Shown here: positions 7,027-14,911 of the stretch, one piece after another
Layout of the letters: each line of letters opens with the position of its first letter
Position numbering within the stretch: position 1 is the first letter of the stretch
From: VXYL01 sp964348085
Lineage (GTDB): Bacteria; Pseudomonadota; Gammaproteobacteria; Pseudomonadales; Azotimanducaceae
Assembly: GCA_964348085.1 (NCBI GenBank)
Contig: CAYGBI010000080.1
Coordinates: forward strand, 1 to 15,362
Length of the DNA: 15,362 bases
Direction: 5' to 3'
Program-made: the position numbers and the translations under genes
The notes under the pieces: model-generated
The model's database searches: none
The model's input: only the letters and a program-made list of their open reading frames with translations
What the model was told of the DNA's origin: nothing

Positions 7027-7163
7027 ATTGCTTGGGGTCGAACGCCTCGCGGATGGCCTCGCCGACATAGGTGACCATCAGCAACACCACCACCATCGCC
7101 ACGACCACGGAGCCGACGATCCACGGCGCCTCCAAGTGGTTTGTGCCTTGGGCCAGCAACTCG
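7002..7163. repeat. 162-bp direct repeat, right copy
   Basis: This is the 3' end of the intact yejE gene, including its stop at 7010-7012, and also the last codons of the Uma2 gene. It matches 6026-6187. The 814 bases between the repeats contain nearly the whole Uma2 gene. Confidence 0.85.
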
Positions 7164-8050
7164 CCCCAGCTTGGCGTCGGTGGCGGCAAGCCGAATCCCA
7201 AATAGTCCAACGCCGTCAGCGCGGTGATGCCGCCGGTGATGGAAAACGGTATGAAGGTCACGATCACGGAAATGGTGTTGGGCATGATGTGGCTGCCGAT
7301 CATGCGCTTGCTTGTGGCGCCGAGGGCGCGGGCCGCGAGAACGTACTCTCGGGACTTCTCCTTATAAGTGGACGTGCGCATGTACCAAGTCATCTGCGTC
7401 CAACCGAAGATCACCATCACCGCCATGAGCGTCCAGAAACTCGGCACCACGACGCTTGCCACGATCATGATGACGTAGAGGAACGGCACGTTGTTCCAGA
7501 TTTCGATGAGCCGTTGAAACAACAGGTCGAAGGCGCCGCCCCAGAAGCCCATCGCGCAGCCGACGGCGATGCCGAAGACGTAGTTGCAGGTGAGCAGAAT
7601 CAGCGCGAAGCCGAACGCGATGCGAAACCCATAGACCAATCTCGCCAGCACATCGCGACCGGTGGCATCCGTGCCGAGGAAGTGCCGACTCGCAAACGAC
7701 GGCGCATAGGGTGGGTAAACGCCGGGTCGCAAGTCGTTTTCCAACGCGTTGTAGGGCACCGGCGGCAACAACAGCCAGTCGTCGCCGCCTCGCTCGGCGA
7801 ATACGCGCTTGAGGTCGCGGTAGTTCGTCTCGTAGTCGTAGTCGAGACCGAACGTCCTGCCCGGCAGAAACGCGCCATAGGTCGGCAAGAACAGCTCGCC
7901 TTGGTAGGAGACGATCAACGCTCGGCTGTTTACCAAGAGCTCGGCGACGGCGGTGAGCGCCAGCGCCACCAGCAACGCGACCGCCGACCAATACCCCCGC
8001 TTGATCGATTTGAAGCGCCGCCACTGCTTGATGGTCAATGGGTTCAGCAT
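7010..8050 (-). CDS. yejE: YejE-type peptide ABC transporter permease
   Basis: The 346-residue inner-membrane permease pairs with YejB to form the channel. The N-terminus (RRFKSIKRGYWSA) and a long periplasmic loop before FLGTDATGRDVLARLVYG match the YejE subclass of OppC/DppC permeases. The cytoplasmic coupling region reads EYVLAARALGA, followed by HIMPNTISVIVTFIPF, and the C-terminus has LGFGLPPPTPSWGELLAQG and VGEAIREAFDP, very close to E. coli YejE. An upstream TTG at 8056 would overlap the yejB stop, but the ATG at 8050, two bases after that stop, is the better start. Only the 3' end is duplicated (6026-6187). Downstream, the operon is broken by the convergent Uma2 gene. Confidence 0.92.
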   Translation of the reverse strand: MLNPLTIKQWRRFKSIKRGYWSAVALLVALALTAVAELLVNSRALIVSYQGELFLPTYGAFLPGRTFGLDYDYETNYRDLKRVFAERGGDDWLLLPPVPYNALENDLRPGVYPPYAPSFASRHFLGTDATGRDVLARLVYGFRIAFGFALILLTCNYVFGIAVGCAMGFWGGAFDLLFQRLIEIWNNVPFLYVIMIVASVVVPSFWTLMAVMVIFGWTQMTWYMRTSTYKEKSREYVLAARALGATSKRMIGSHIMPNTISVIVTFIPFSITGGITALTALDYLGFGLPPPTPSWGELLAQGTNHLEAPWIVGSVVVAMVVVLLMVTYVGEAIREAFDPKQFTYYE

Positions 8051-8052
8051 CG

Positions 8053-9099
8053 TCAACCGCCCGAGGCGCCGCTGCCGAACTGAACCCGCGGATCCACCAG
8101 CGCCACGCAGATGTCCGAGAGGATGTTGCCGACCAAGAACAAAAGCGACGAAATCACCAGAATGCCCATCACCACCGGGTAGTCGCGCTCCAGCAGCGAC
8201 TCGAAGCCGAGCAGGCCGAAACCGTCGATGTTGAATATCTTCTCGATCAGGAACGAGCCCGTCAGGATCAACGAGACATTGCTGCCGAACGAGGTGGCGA
8301 TCGGAATCAGGCTGTTGCGCAGCGCGTGACCGAATACCGCGCGCCTGAAGTCCATTCCCTTGGCGATGGCCGTGCGCACATACTCCGCCGCCAAGTTGTC
8401 CATCAGCGAGTTCTTCATCAACAGCGTGGTGACCGCGAAACTACCGGCCATGTAGGCCAAGAGGGGCAGCGCGGCGTGGCTCAGCACATCGGCGACCTTC
8501 TCCAAGCCCGACAACTCGTCGAAGTCGTCGCTGACGAAGCCGCTGAGCGGAAACCACTCGAGGTTGGCCGCGAACGCGGTAAGCAGCGCTATGCCCACTA
8601 CATAACTGGGAATGGCGTAGCCGAAGAAAACCACCGCCGAACTCAGGTTGTCGAACGCGGTCTTGTGACGGATGGCCTTCACGATGCCGAGCGGAATGCA
8701 CACGCCGTAGGTGAGGATGAGGGTGGTCACGCCGTAGAAAATCGAAATCGGGAAACGACTCTTGATGGTGTCCCAGACCGGTTCGGAGTAGCGGGTGGAG
8801 GTGCCGAGGTCGAGGGTGAGCACCTTGCCCAGCCACTGCGCGTAGCTAATGGCGATCGGCTTGTCGAAGCCGTAGTAGGCCTTCAGTTCCTCGATTTGCT
8901 CATCGGACAGGACGCCAGCGCCCCGGCCGCCGAAGTTGGACGTGGCGCCGGCTTGATCCGCCCCCGCCATCGCCGCCTCGTTCAACATGCGCTCGATCGG
9001 ACCGCCCGGCACCAAGCGCGTAAGCGTGAACACCAGCACGGTGACGCCGAGGAACGTCGGCACGATGAGTAGAAAGCGACGGATGAAGTAGCTGGTCAT
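8053..9099 (-). CDS. yejB: YejB-type peptide ABC transporter permease
   Basis: The 348-residue permease has the classical OppB/DppB start (YFIRRFLLIVPTFLGVTVLVF, then LVPGGPIERM) and six predicted membrane segments. Several segments place it in the YejB subclass: YGFDKPI, FGYAIPSYVVGIALL, WFPLSGFVSDDFDELS, and ERDYPVVMG near the C-terminus with LVDPRVQF. The coupling motif EYVRTAIAKGM precedes GHALRNSLIPI. It is the first gene of the yej cluster; yejE starts 2 bases after its stop. ATG 9099 has GGAAA and AGG elements upstream. Expression probably starts from the TACAAT-containing promoter near 9165. Confidence 0.92.
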   Translation of the reverse strand: MTSYFIRRFLLIVPTFLGVTVLVFTLTRLVPGGPIERMLNEAAMAGADQAGATSNFGGRGAGVLSDEQIEELKAYYGFDKPIAISYAQWLGKVLTLDLGTSTRYSEPVWDTIKSRFPISIFYGVTTLILTYGVCIPLGIVKAIRHKTAFDNLSSAVVFFGYAIPSYVVGIALLTAFAANLEWFPLSGFVSDDFDELSGLEKVADVLSHAALPLLAYMAGSFAVTTLLMKNSLMDNLAAEYVRTAIAKGMDFRRAVFGHALRNSLIPIATSFGSNVSLILTGSFLIEKIFNIDGFGLLGFESLLERDYPVVMGILVISSLLFLVGNILSDICVALVDPRVQFGSGASGG

Positions 9100-9161
9100 G
9101 GCCTGCTATTTCCAATATCGGCGGCGGCAAGCGCTCGACGGCCAATGAGTATCCCTCACGC

Positions 9162-9167
9162 ATTGTA
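9162..9167 (-). promoter_or_regulatory. Candidate -10 element for the yej operon
   Basis: The minus strand reads TACAAT, a 5-of-6 match to the sigma-70 -10 hexamer, about 63 bases before the yejB ATG. The expected -35 position (near 9185-9190, GATCGC) is poor, as is common for activator-dependent promoters. A perfect inverted repeat lies directly upstream of that position. Confidence 0.4.
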
Positions 9168-9192
9168 GACCGCGAAGCGCAGGTGCGATCCC

Positions 9193-9227
9193 CTTCGAGC
9201 GCCCAATCCCGCAAGCAGCGCTCGAAG
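9193..9227. promoter_or_regulatory. Perfect 10-bp inverted repeat upstream of yejB
   Basis: CTTCGAGCGC (9193-9202) pairs exactly with GCGCTCGAAG (9218-9227) across a 15-base loop. It lies just upstream of the -35 position of the candidate yejB promoter, where an activator would bind. It could instead be a terminator for the upstream small gene, but no T-run follows it on either strand. Confidence 0.4.
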
Positions 9228-9326
9228 TCTCCCGCGGGGGCCCGGTCGACTGCACACGGTGACGGTCCGTCGGGTGACGGCTATGGGCTGGGCAGCCCCC
9301 GCCCGTAGGCGACGGCCGCTAGCCGG

Positions 9327-9845
9327 TTACTCTACCCGCGCGACTCCTATTCGACGCCCGGTCGCCAAGAGCACTAGAAAGTAACCAAACCGCCCGCGCT
9401 CTATACGGACGGGCGGATCTTCGGCTGCGTGACGATAGCGGCCCCTTACGCGCTGTCGCCACACTTGGCCGTTCGCCAAGCGAAAAATAGTCGCACCACT
9501 CCAGCCGTGGAACCGACCCTTGATGCGCGTCGTGATCACCGCCCCCCTAGGCGTGCCTTTATCGGTGTTGAGTTGTTCATCGCCAAACTCCGGCTGGGCG
9601 TCCGCATCCAACGCCGGCGCCGGCTCGCGCTCGCCGGTTGCTCTTCGCAGCCAAGCGTTGAGATAGCGAAGCTCGGCGGCATCGAGCTTGTGCAGCCCGG
9701 CGCGCTCGAACTCGTCGCGCGCCATTCTGGTTTCGAGTGGTTCCGCACCGCCGGAAATCGCGACCGCAGCCACCAACACCCGGAGAGCCCGAACGCAGCC
9801 CTTTGCCCGGCTTGCGCGACTGTGGCGCGAGTGGCACGGTTTCAT
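9327..9845 (-). CDS. Small exported hypothetical protein
   Basis: The 172-residue product begins with a basic stretch and a short hydrophobic segment (ALRVLVAAVAISGGAEP, 20-36) that looks like an export signal. The C-terminal half is the convincing part: TRIKGRFHGWSGATIFRLAN (106-125), NGQVWRQ (125-131) and PPVRIERGRFGYFLV (144-158) ending in TGRRIGVARVE. I recall similar short domains in gammaproteobacterial hypothetical proteins, but no function is established. The middle (72-100) is Pro/Asp rich and probably a linker. The frame is open far upstream, into the S9 peptidase gene on the other strand; ATG 9845, preceded by GAGAAGG, gives the signal-bearing start. Its start is 24 bp from that of the divergent S9 peptidase. 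It lies 227 bp upstream of yejB on the same strand. Confidence 0.72.
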   Translation of the reverse strand: MKPCHSRHSRASRAKGCVRALRVLVAAVAISGGAEPLETRMARDEFERAGLHKLDAAELRYLNAWLRRATGEREPAPALDADAQPEFGDEQLNTDKGTPRGAVITTRIKGRFHGWSGATIFRLANGQVWRQRVRGRYRHAAEDPPVRIERGRFGYFLVLLATGRRIGVARVE

Positions 9846-9869
9846 CACCTTCTCGGGTGGAGCAAACTG

Positions 9870-11843
9870 ATGAGAGCATTCGTATTTTGGCTGTCGATTG
9901 CAACCGCTACCCTGCCTTGCGGCGTGTCCGCCGAAAACCGCATCGAGGACTTCGCCAAACGGCCGGATGTGCTGAAGGCCCGGCTCTCGCCCAAGGGCGA
10001 CTACCTCGCGGTGTTGCGCATCGTCGACGACAAGCGGGTCGTAGCCGTGCTTGCGTTCCCGACGCTTGAGCTCTCCTCGGTGATGAGCTTTCCCGGCAAC
10101 AATCAAGTTCACGACTTCCGCTGGGTCAACGACACGCGCATCGTCGGTTCGGTGACTCGGGACTTCGGGCGTTTCGAATTCCTGCTGCCTTCCGGGGAAT
10201 TGTTCGGGATGAACGCCGACGGCTCGCGCAGCAAACACCTGTTCGGCATTCGCGCTGGCGATACGAGAGGGCCTTCCGCCACTCGTCAAGCCCAGCGCAG
10301 TACCGCGGCGAGCGCGTCGATCCTCCACCTGCTGCCCGACGACCCAGAGCACATCCTAGTTGAAATCCGCAACTGGACGTTCGGCCTCAGCGTGCCGGTC
10401 GAAGCGGCGCGCTTGAATGTCTACAACGGACGGGTGTCCAGTCGTATTCGGGCGCCGACCACGGGTGCGCAATTCCTCACCGACGGTTCGGGGGAGATCC
10501 GCTACGCCTTCTCCACCGACGACGACTTCGACAACGTCATCCACGAACGCGACCCCGAAACCAGCGAGTGGCGCTTGTTCAGCCTTACGGAATACGGCGA
10601 TACGCAAGTCGAGCCCGTGGCCATTGATACCGACGGCACAGTGTTCGTGCATGCCGCGCCGGACGACGGGCCGCTCGGGGTGTATGAAATGCATCCGCGC
10701 ACGCGGAAACTGTCACTCGTTTATCGGCACGAGTTCGCCGACGCACAAGTGCTAAGGGGGCCGGATGGCGAGGTCTGGGGCGCATTCGTCGAAGCGGATT
10801 ACCCGGCTATCGTGCCCATCAAACACGACCATCGCTTCAACGCCCTACTGGAGCAAGTGAAACCTCTGTTCCCAAACCGCTCGGTAACCATTTTCAACGA
10901 AACGGAGGACCGACACCTGACATTGGTTGGCGTGCGGGCTGCGAACGCCACGACCGAGGTGTACATCCATGATCGAGAGGCGCAGGCGTTGCGCAAGCTC
11001 TTCGACAACATGCCGTGGATCGACGACGCGACGCTTGCGAGCGTCGAGGCCGTGAAGTTCACGAGCCGGGATGACACCCCGCTGCGCGGCTATCTCACCA
11101 TGCCCCCTGACAGCGCAGTCGGGACGCCCGGCCCGCTGGTTCTGATGCCACACGGAGGACCGCACGGAATACGCGACACTTGGCAATTTGATAACGACGC
11201 TCAACTGCTCGCCGCCAACGGCTATGCCGTGCTGCAAGTCAACTACCGAGGCTCGGGCGGCTACGGCATGCGCTTCGAGCGTATGGGGTTCGGAGAATGG
11301 GCTGAGAAAATGCAGGACGACCTAACGGATGCCGTGAAGTGGGCGGTAGCGGAGAAGATTGCGGATGCCGAGCGGGTATGCATATACGGTTGGAGTTACG
11401 GCGGCTTCGCAGCCATGATGAGCGTGCTCAAGGAGCCGGGGCTCTATGCCTGCGCCGTTCCCGCCGCTGGCGTTTACGATATGGAAATCCAGTACCGGCG
11501 AGCGGACTTTGCCCGCTTCACGCGCTGGGGCAAGAAGTACATGGACCGGGTGATCGGGCCAACGGTCGATGATCGTCGACGCGCATCGCCGATTGCCCAC
11601 CTTGAGCACTTGGAAACTCCCCTGTTCCTAGTGCATGGCGAAGAGGACGCTCGTGTGCCGGTCGCCCATGCTCGGGAACTACGCAAGGCACTTGAGAAGT
11701 CGAACGTGGAAGTGAACTACATGGAAAAAGCCAACGAAGGCCACGGCTTCTTCAAGGAGGAAAACCGGGTCGATTTCTATCGGGCCCTGCTGGCGTTTCT
11801 GGACCGACACATCGGTAGCAAGAAAGCGACGGGCCCCGGCTGA
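9870..11843 (+). CDS. Secreted S9-family prolyl-oligopeptidase-type peptidase
   Basis: The 657-residue product starts with a signal peptide (MRAFVFWLSIATATLPCGVSA, cleavage about residue 21) and a beta-propeller-like N-terminal domain to about residue 390. The alpha/beta-hydrolase catalytic domain follows: PLVLMPHGGPHG, YAVLQVNYRGSGGYG, then GWSYGGFAAM with the nucleophile S509. VHGEEDARVPV supplies D593, and NEGHGF supplies H625. This is the arrangement of the S9C/acylaminoacyl-peptidase group, which cleaves short peptides. The frame is open upstream of the true start; ATG 9870 is chosen for the signal peptide and the GGTGGAG site. It probably works in the periplasm and could process peptides imported by the neighbouring TonB receptor. 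It converges with that receptor across a hairpin. Confidence 0.93.
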   Translation: MRAFVFWLSIATATLPCGVSAENRIEDFAKRPDVLKARLSPKGDYLAVLRIVDDKRVVAVLAFPTLELSSVMSFPGNNQVHDFRWVNDTRIVGSVTRDFGRFEFLLPSGELFGMNADGSRSKHLFGIRAGDTRGPSATRQAQRSTAASASILHLLPDDPEHILVEIRNWTFGLSVPVEAARLNVYNGRVSSRIRAPTTGAQFLTDGSGEIRYAFSTDDDFDNVIHERDPETSEWRLFSLTEYGDTQVEPVAIDTDGTVFVHAAPDDGPLGVYEMHPRTRKLSLVYRHEFADAQVLRGPDGEVWGAFVEADYPAIVPIKHDHRFNALLEQVKPLFPNRSVTIFNETEDRHLTLVGVRAANATTEVYIHDREAQALRKLFDNMPWIDDATLASVEAVKFTSRDDTPLRGYLTMPPDSAVGTPGPLVLMPHGGPHGIRDTWQFDNDAQLLAANGYAVLQVNYRGSGGYGMRFERMGFGEWAEKMQDDLTDAVKWAVAEKIADAERVCIYGWSYGGFAAMMSVLKEPGLYACAVPAAGVYDMEIQYRRADFARFTRWGKKYMDRVIGPTVDDRRRASPIAHLEHLETPLFLVHGEEDARVPVAHARELRKALEKSNVEVNYMEKANEGHGFFKEENRVDFYRALLAFLDRHIGSKKATGPG

Positions 11844-11861
11844 TTCGCCGGAACCCGTCGC
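11826..11861 (-). terminator. Shared hairpin between S9 peptidase and TonB receptor
   Basis: Arms gcgacgggccccggc and gccggaacccgtcgc form a 15-bp stem with two central mismatches around the loop tgattc. The S9 stop codon lies in the loop. On the minus strand TTTCTT follows the stem, so it probably ends the receptor transcript; in the other direction the hairpin has no T-run and may only impede or stabilise the message. Confidence 0.65.
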
Positions 11862-11888
11862 CTAGCCACCGCTTAGATCGGCTGCGGC

Positions 11889-14678
11889 CTACATGCTGAT
11901 GTTGGCGCGCAGGAAGTAGTACCGCCCCATGGCGCTGTACAAGAACAAGTCAGTGTTATTGCCGCTGCTGAACACATACGGCGGGTCGTTGTCCAAGAGG
12001 TCGTTGACGCCAAACAGAATGCGGTACTGACCGGGATTCCACCCGACGCGAATGTCATGCTCCAAGTGATACGGCACGTTGCTGTATCCGAATGCGTTGT
12101 CACCGTCGTAACGAGGGTCATTCATGCCGTCGATGTAGCGCAGACGCCATAGAAAGTCGAACTGTCCCTTGTCCACGCGAACATTGCCGATCCCCCGGAT
12201 GCGCGGCATGCTGCCGCGATCATCGGCGTTACCGGCGCGTGGCGCGAAGGTGTTTTCGGTAACGTAGGTGGCGTTGAAGTCCGCGACGATGTAAGTGTCC
12301 ATGGGACCATCGGTCTCGTAGCGGAGGCCTAAGTCGACACCCTTGGTGGCCACGCTGTCGCTATTGATGAGCTGATTGACGAGTCCGCGCAGAGACAGGC
12401 CCGCCGTGCCGACCACGGAAGTAAACCGGGCGCAATTTTCATCCGTAAGACCAACCGGGCCGGAGTAGCAGCCATCGACCACCGAGTCGGACGTGAAGCG
12501 AGTGATAAGATTCTCCACCTCGATATCCCACAGATCCACCGACGCAGAGAATCCGTCGAGGAACCGCGGCGTGAGGACGAATCCAGCGGTCCATGTGTCG
12601 GCTGTTTCCGGTGACAAATTAGGATTGCTCCCCGCAAGTACCGCGAACTGGCTCGACACCTGCGAAACGCCAGCGGGGATGCCGTCGAGCAGGCAGTTCT
12701 GGTCCACGTTGTTGCCAGGCTGACGAGCCGGGTCGCCATCCGCGCAGGGGTGGGTGAAGAAGTCGAAGCTCACCGTCCCGCCACCGAACAAATCAGTCAC
12801 TTGCGGGCCACGATAGGCGGTGCTCACGGTACTCCTCATGCGCACATCTTGGATGATCTGCCAGTTCACGCCGGCTCGCCAAACGGATTCGGATCCGAAG
12901 GTGGAGTAATCTGATCGTCTCGCTTGGAAATTGACATCCAAAGATTCCACCAGTGGCAAATCGGCCAACAGCGGCACATCCACCTCACCGAAAGTCTCGG
13001 ATAGGCTGAAGGAGCCTTCTGTAGTAAACACTTGATTCGCCACCGACTCGCCCGCTTCGGTGACCGAATCCGGCTTGCTGAATCCGCGGTCCGTTCGGTA
13101 CTCAAAGCCAACGGCGACATGGATATCGCCCGCCGGCAAGGTGAAGAACGGCCCGGTAAGCAGGCCGAACCAACCGGTGGTTTGGAACTCCGAGCGCGCC
13201 AGCGAGTTCTGACGCAGATAGAGAATCTCATCGTATGTCCAATTGCCGGGCCGCAACGCGTCCAACGCGCCAGATGGATTCACGATGGCGCTGCACACCG
13301 AATCTGCGGCGCAGCGGTCCGGATCCGAGATGATGTTGGCGCGCAACAGGTTCCATGTGGAGTTGGTTCGCAGATTCGCATCCACTCGGGTGTACAAATG
13401 CGACAGTTCCCAGCTCCAATTGTTGAACCTGTTGTTCGTGACGATGTCGCCGCGTGCGCCGACCACCACCCTCGAAGTGTCGCTCTCGTGCGTGCTGACC
13501 CGCGCACCGATGGTAGTGGTCGGTCGAACATAGTAGGAGCCGTCGGAACCCGTTGGGTTGTTCGGGTTGGTGGCCGGAACCCGCCATCCTTCCGGCACCA
13601 AAGGTGTCCCGAAGCTACCGGGGTTGCCGTCCAAGCGGAACACGCTGCGCCTCTTCGAGTACTGCGACTCCATGAACAGTTCCACCGTGTCGGTCAAGTC
13701 GTACACGCCGTAGCCAGCCGTGGCGTATACCTCCGACTGGCCCCAGATGTCCTGCCCCAAGGCGTAGTCGTAGCGCACGAGTTCCACCTCCCCAGGATGG
13801 GATACCTCCTGACGTGGCGCGAAGGAAACGCAGTTGGGAGAGACATTCATTCGCTCGTTGCCTCCCAACGCTTTAGGTTGGGTGCAGAAAAGCGCACCGT
13901 TGTCGGCGAAGAACACGCCACCAGTAGAGAAGAAGCTGCCATTTTGCGCCGTGCCGGAGAGACTCGAGATCGCCGGAAACGCCCAATCCCTGTCGATTTG
14001 CGGCACATTGTTGAAATAGCGGTATTCGCCGCCAAGGATGACCGAGCCGCGGTCACTGGTGCTGCCGAGGGCGAACTCGGCCGTATATTGGTGGCCGTCG
14101 CGCTGGCCGCTGATGCCGGATGAAACGCCGGCTTCAACGCCTTCGAAGTTGTCCTTGAGGATGACATTCACCACCCCCGAGACGGCATCGGCTCCGTATA
14201 CCGCAGAAGCGCCGTCGCGGAGGATGTCCACGCGCTCGACCATGGCGCTCGGCACGAAAGTTAGGTCGACCGCTTGGTTCGCCAGCGCATCCGCAAAGCT
14301 AGCCACGCGTTTGCCGTTGACTAGGATCAACAGTCGATTCGGGCCGAGATTCCGCAAGTCCACGGAGGTCGCGCCGCCACCGGACAAAACGCTCGACTGA
14401 TTGAAGCCGGCGGTGCCGGCAGCCGCGGTTTGGCGCAAGGTCTCTCCGATGTTGCCGAAACCGGATTCCAAGATTGACTGCCCATCGATAACCGTCAGCG
14501 GACTCGGCGAACTAAAGTCAGTTCGTTTGATGCGCGAGCCGGTGACGACGACCTCTTCGATGTCTTCCTCTTCGTCCGCCTCTTCCGACTCTTGCGCCAA
14601 CACCGTTCGTGCCGTCGGCACCAAGAGTGCCAGCAACGCAAGTGACGCAACGAAGCGAACCCACTGTGTTGATTGCAT
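11889..14678 (-). CDS. TonB-dependent outer-membrane receptor
   Basis: The 929-residue product is an outer-membrane active transporter. It has a signal peptide (cleavage about residue 28, VLA then Q), a very acidic stretch (ESEEADEEEDIEE, 30-42) and VVVTGSRI (43-50), the usual start of the plug in this receptor class. Plug motifs follow: PLTVIDGQSILESGFGNIGE, LRNLGPNRLLILVNGKRV, and VERVDILRDGASAVYGADAV leading to GVVNVIL. The rest is a long beta-barrel with alternating hydrophobic residues and TonB-receptor end-of-barrel motifs (VGWNPGQYRILFGVNDLLDN). The protein is large for a siderophore receptor and typical of receptors taking peptides, glycans or other large ligands. The ATG at 14678 is preceded by GGGGGG; a TTG six codons upstream is less likely. 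The neighbouring S9 peptidase suggests a peptide-type ligand (inference). Confidence 0.93.
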   Translation of the reverse strand: MQSTQWVRFVASLALLALLVPTARTVLAQESEEADEEEDIEEVVVTGSRIKRTDFSSPSPLTVIDGQSILESGFGNIGETLRQTAAAGTAGFNQSSVLSGGGATSVDLRNLGPNRLLILVNGKRVASFADALANQAVDLTFVPSAMVERVDILRDGASAVYGADAVSGVVNVILKDNFEGVEAGVSSGISGQRDGHQYTAEFALGSTSDRGSVILGGEYRYFNNVPQIDRDWAFPAISSLSGTAQNGSFFSTGGVFFADNGALFCTQPKALGGNERMNVSPNCVSFAPRQEVSHPGEVELVRYDYALGQDIWGQSEVYATAGYGVYDLTDTVELFMESQYSKRRSVFRLDGNPGSFGTPLVPEGWRVPATNPNNPTGSDGSYYVRPTTTIGARVSTHESDTSRVVVGARGDIVTNNRFNNWSWELSHLYTRVDANLRTNSTWNLLRANIISDPDRCAADSVCSAIVNPSGALDALRPGNWTYDEILYLRQNSLARSEFQTTGWFGLLTGPFFTLPAGDIHVAVGFEYRTDRGFSKPDSVTEAGESVANQVFTTEGSFSLSETFGEVDVPLLADLPLVESLDVNFQARRSDYSTFGSESVWRAGVNWQIIQDVRMRSTVSTAYRGPQVTDLFGGGTVSFDFFTHPCADGDPARQPGNNVDQNCLLDGIPAGVSQVSSQFAVLAGSNPNLSPETADTWTAGFVLTPRFLDGFSASVDLWDIEVENLITRFTSDSVVDGCYSGPVGLTDENCARFTSVVGTAGLSLRGLVNQLINSDSVATKGVDLGLRYETDGPMDTYIVADFNATYVTENTFAPRAGNADDRGSMPRIRGIGNVRVDKGQFDFLWRLRYIDGMNDPRYDGDNAFGYSNVPYHLEHDIRVGWNPGQYRILFGVNDLLDNDPPYVFSSGNNTDLFLYSAMGRYYFLRANISM

Positions 14679-14714
14679 GCAACCCCCCACTACCAAGTGA
14701 TTTCAGATGCGCCA

Positions 14715-14743
14715 ACGCTACCGTAAAGGCACTCTTGTTACAA
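14715..14743 (-). promoter_or_regulatory. Candidate promoter of TonB receptor gene
   Basis: Reading the minus strand, TTGTAA (14743-14738) lies 17 bases before TAGCGT (14720-14715), a possible -35/-10 pair; the -10 is weak. It would leave a 5' leader of about 30 bases before ATG 14678. The -35 hexamer lies inside the palindrome at 14735-14753, which would let a bound regulator block the promoter. Confidence 0.35.
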
Positions 14744-14753
14744 GCTGTAACAA
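14735..14753. promoter_or_regulatory. Perfect palindromic operator candidate
   Basis: The sequence TTGTTACAAGCTGTAACAA is a perfect 8-bp inverted repeat with a 3-base spacer. It lies 57-75 bases upstream of the receptor start and overlaps its candidate -35 element. The symmetry and spacing suit a dimeric helix-turn-helix repressor. No regulator gene is in the window. Confidence 0.6.
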
Positions 14754-14911
14754 CCTGTTTGAGACATTTGCCCGCTGGCTGGCGGTGGTGAAAGGCACGC
14801 GGCATTCGAACGGCCACGCATCCCGTCCGGCATCGTCACTGCTTTGGTCGTCGGGTGCTCGACGGCTTGGGCCGCCGGCCTGCGCGATAAGGTACGTGGC
14901 GACCCGTGCCT

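Noticed and set aside
6977..8083. Plus-strand open frame of 368 codons opposite yejE
   Set aside because: Histidine-rich shadow of the permease gene, which is clearly recognisable on the minus strand.
8038..9072. Plus-strand open frame of 344 codons opposite yejB
   Set aside because: Shadow of yejB; it has no recognisable domain.
9100..9326. Possible small RNA or tRNA between yejB and the small exported protein gene
   Set aside because: No cloverleaf or known RNA structure could be made; only the 10-bp inverted repeat stands out.
9846..10352. N-terminal extension of the small exported protein to 341 residues
   Set aside because: It would lie antisense to the S9 peptidase coding region, and the signal-like sequence appears only after ATG 9845.
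13032..14123. Plus-strand open frame of 363 codons opposite the TonB receptor
   Set aside because: Shadow of the receptor, without a domain or ribosome binding site.
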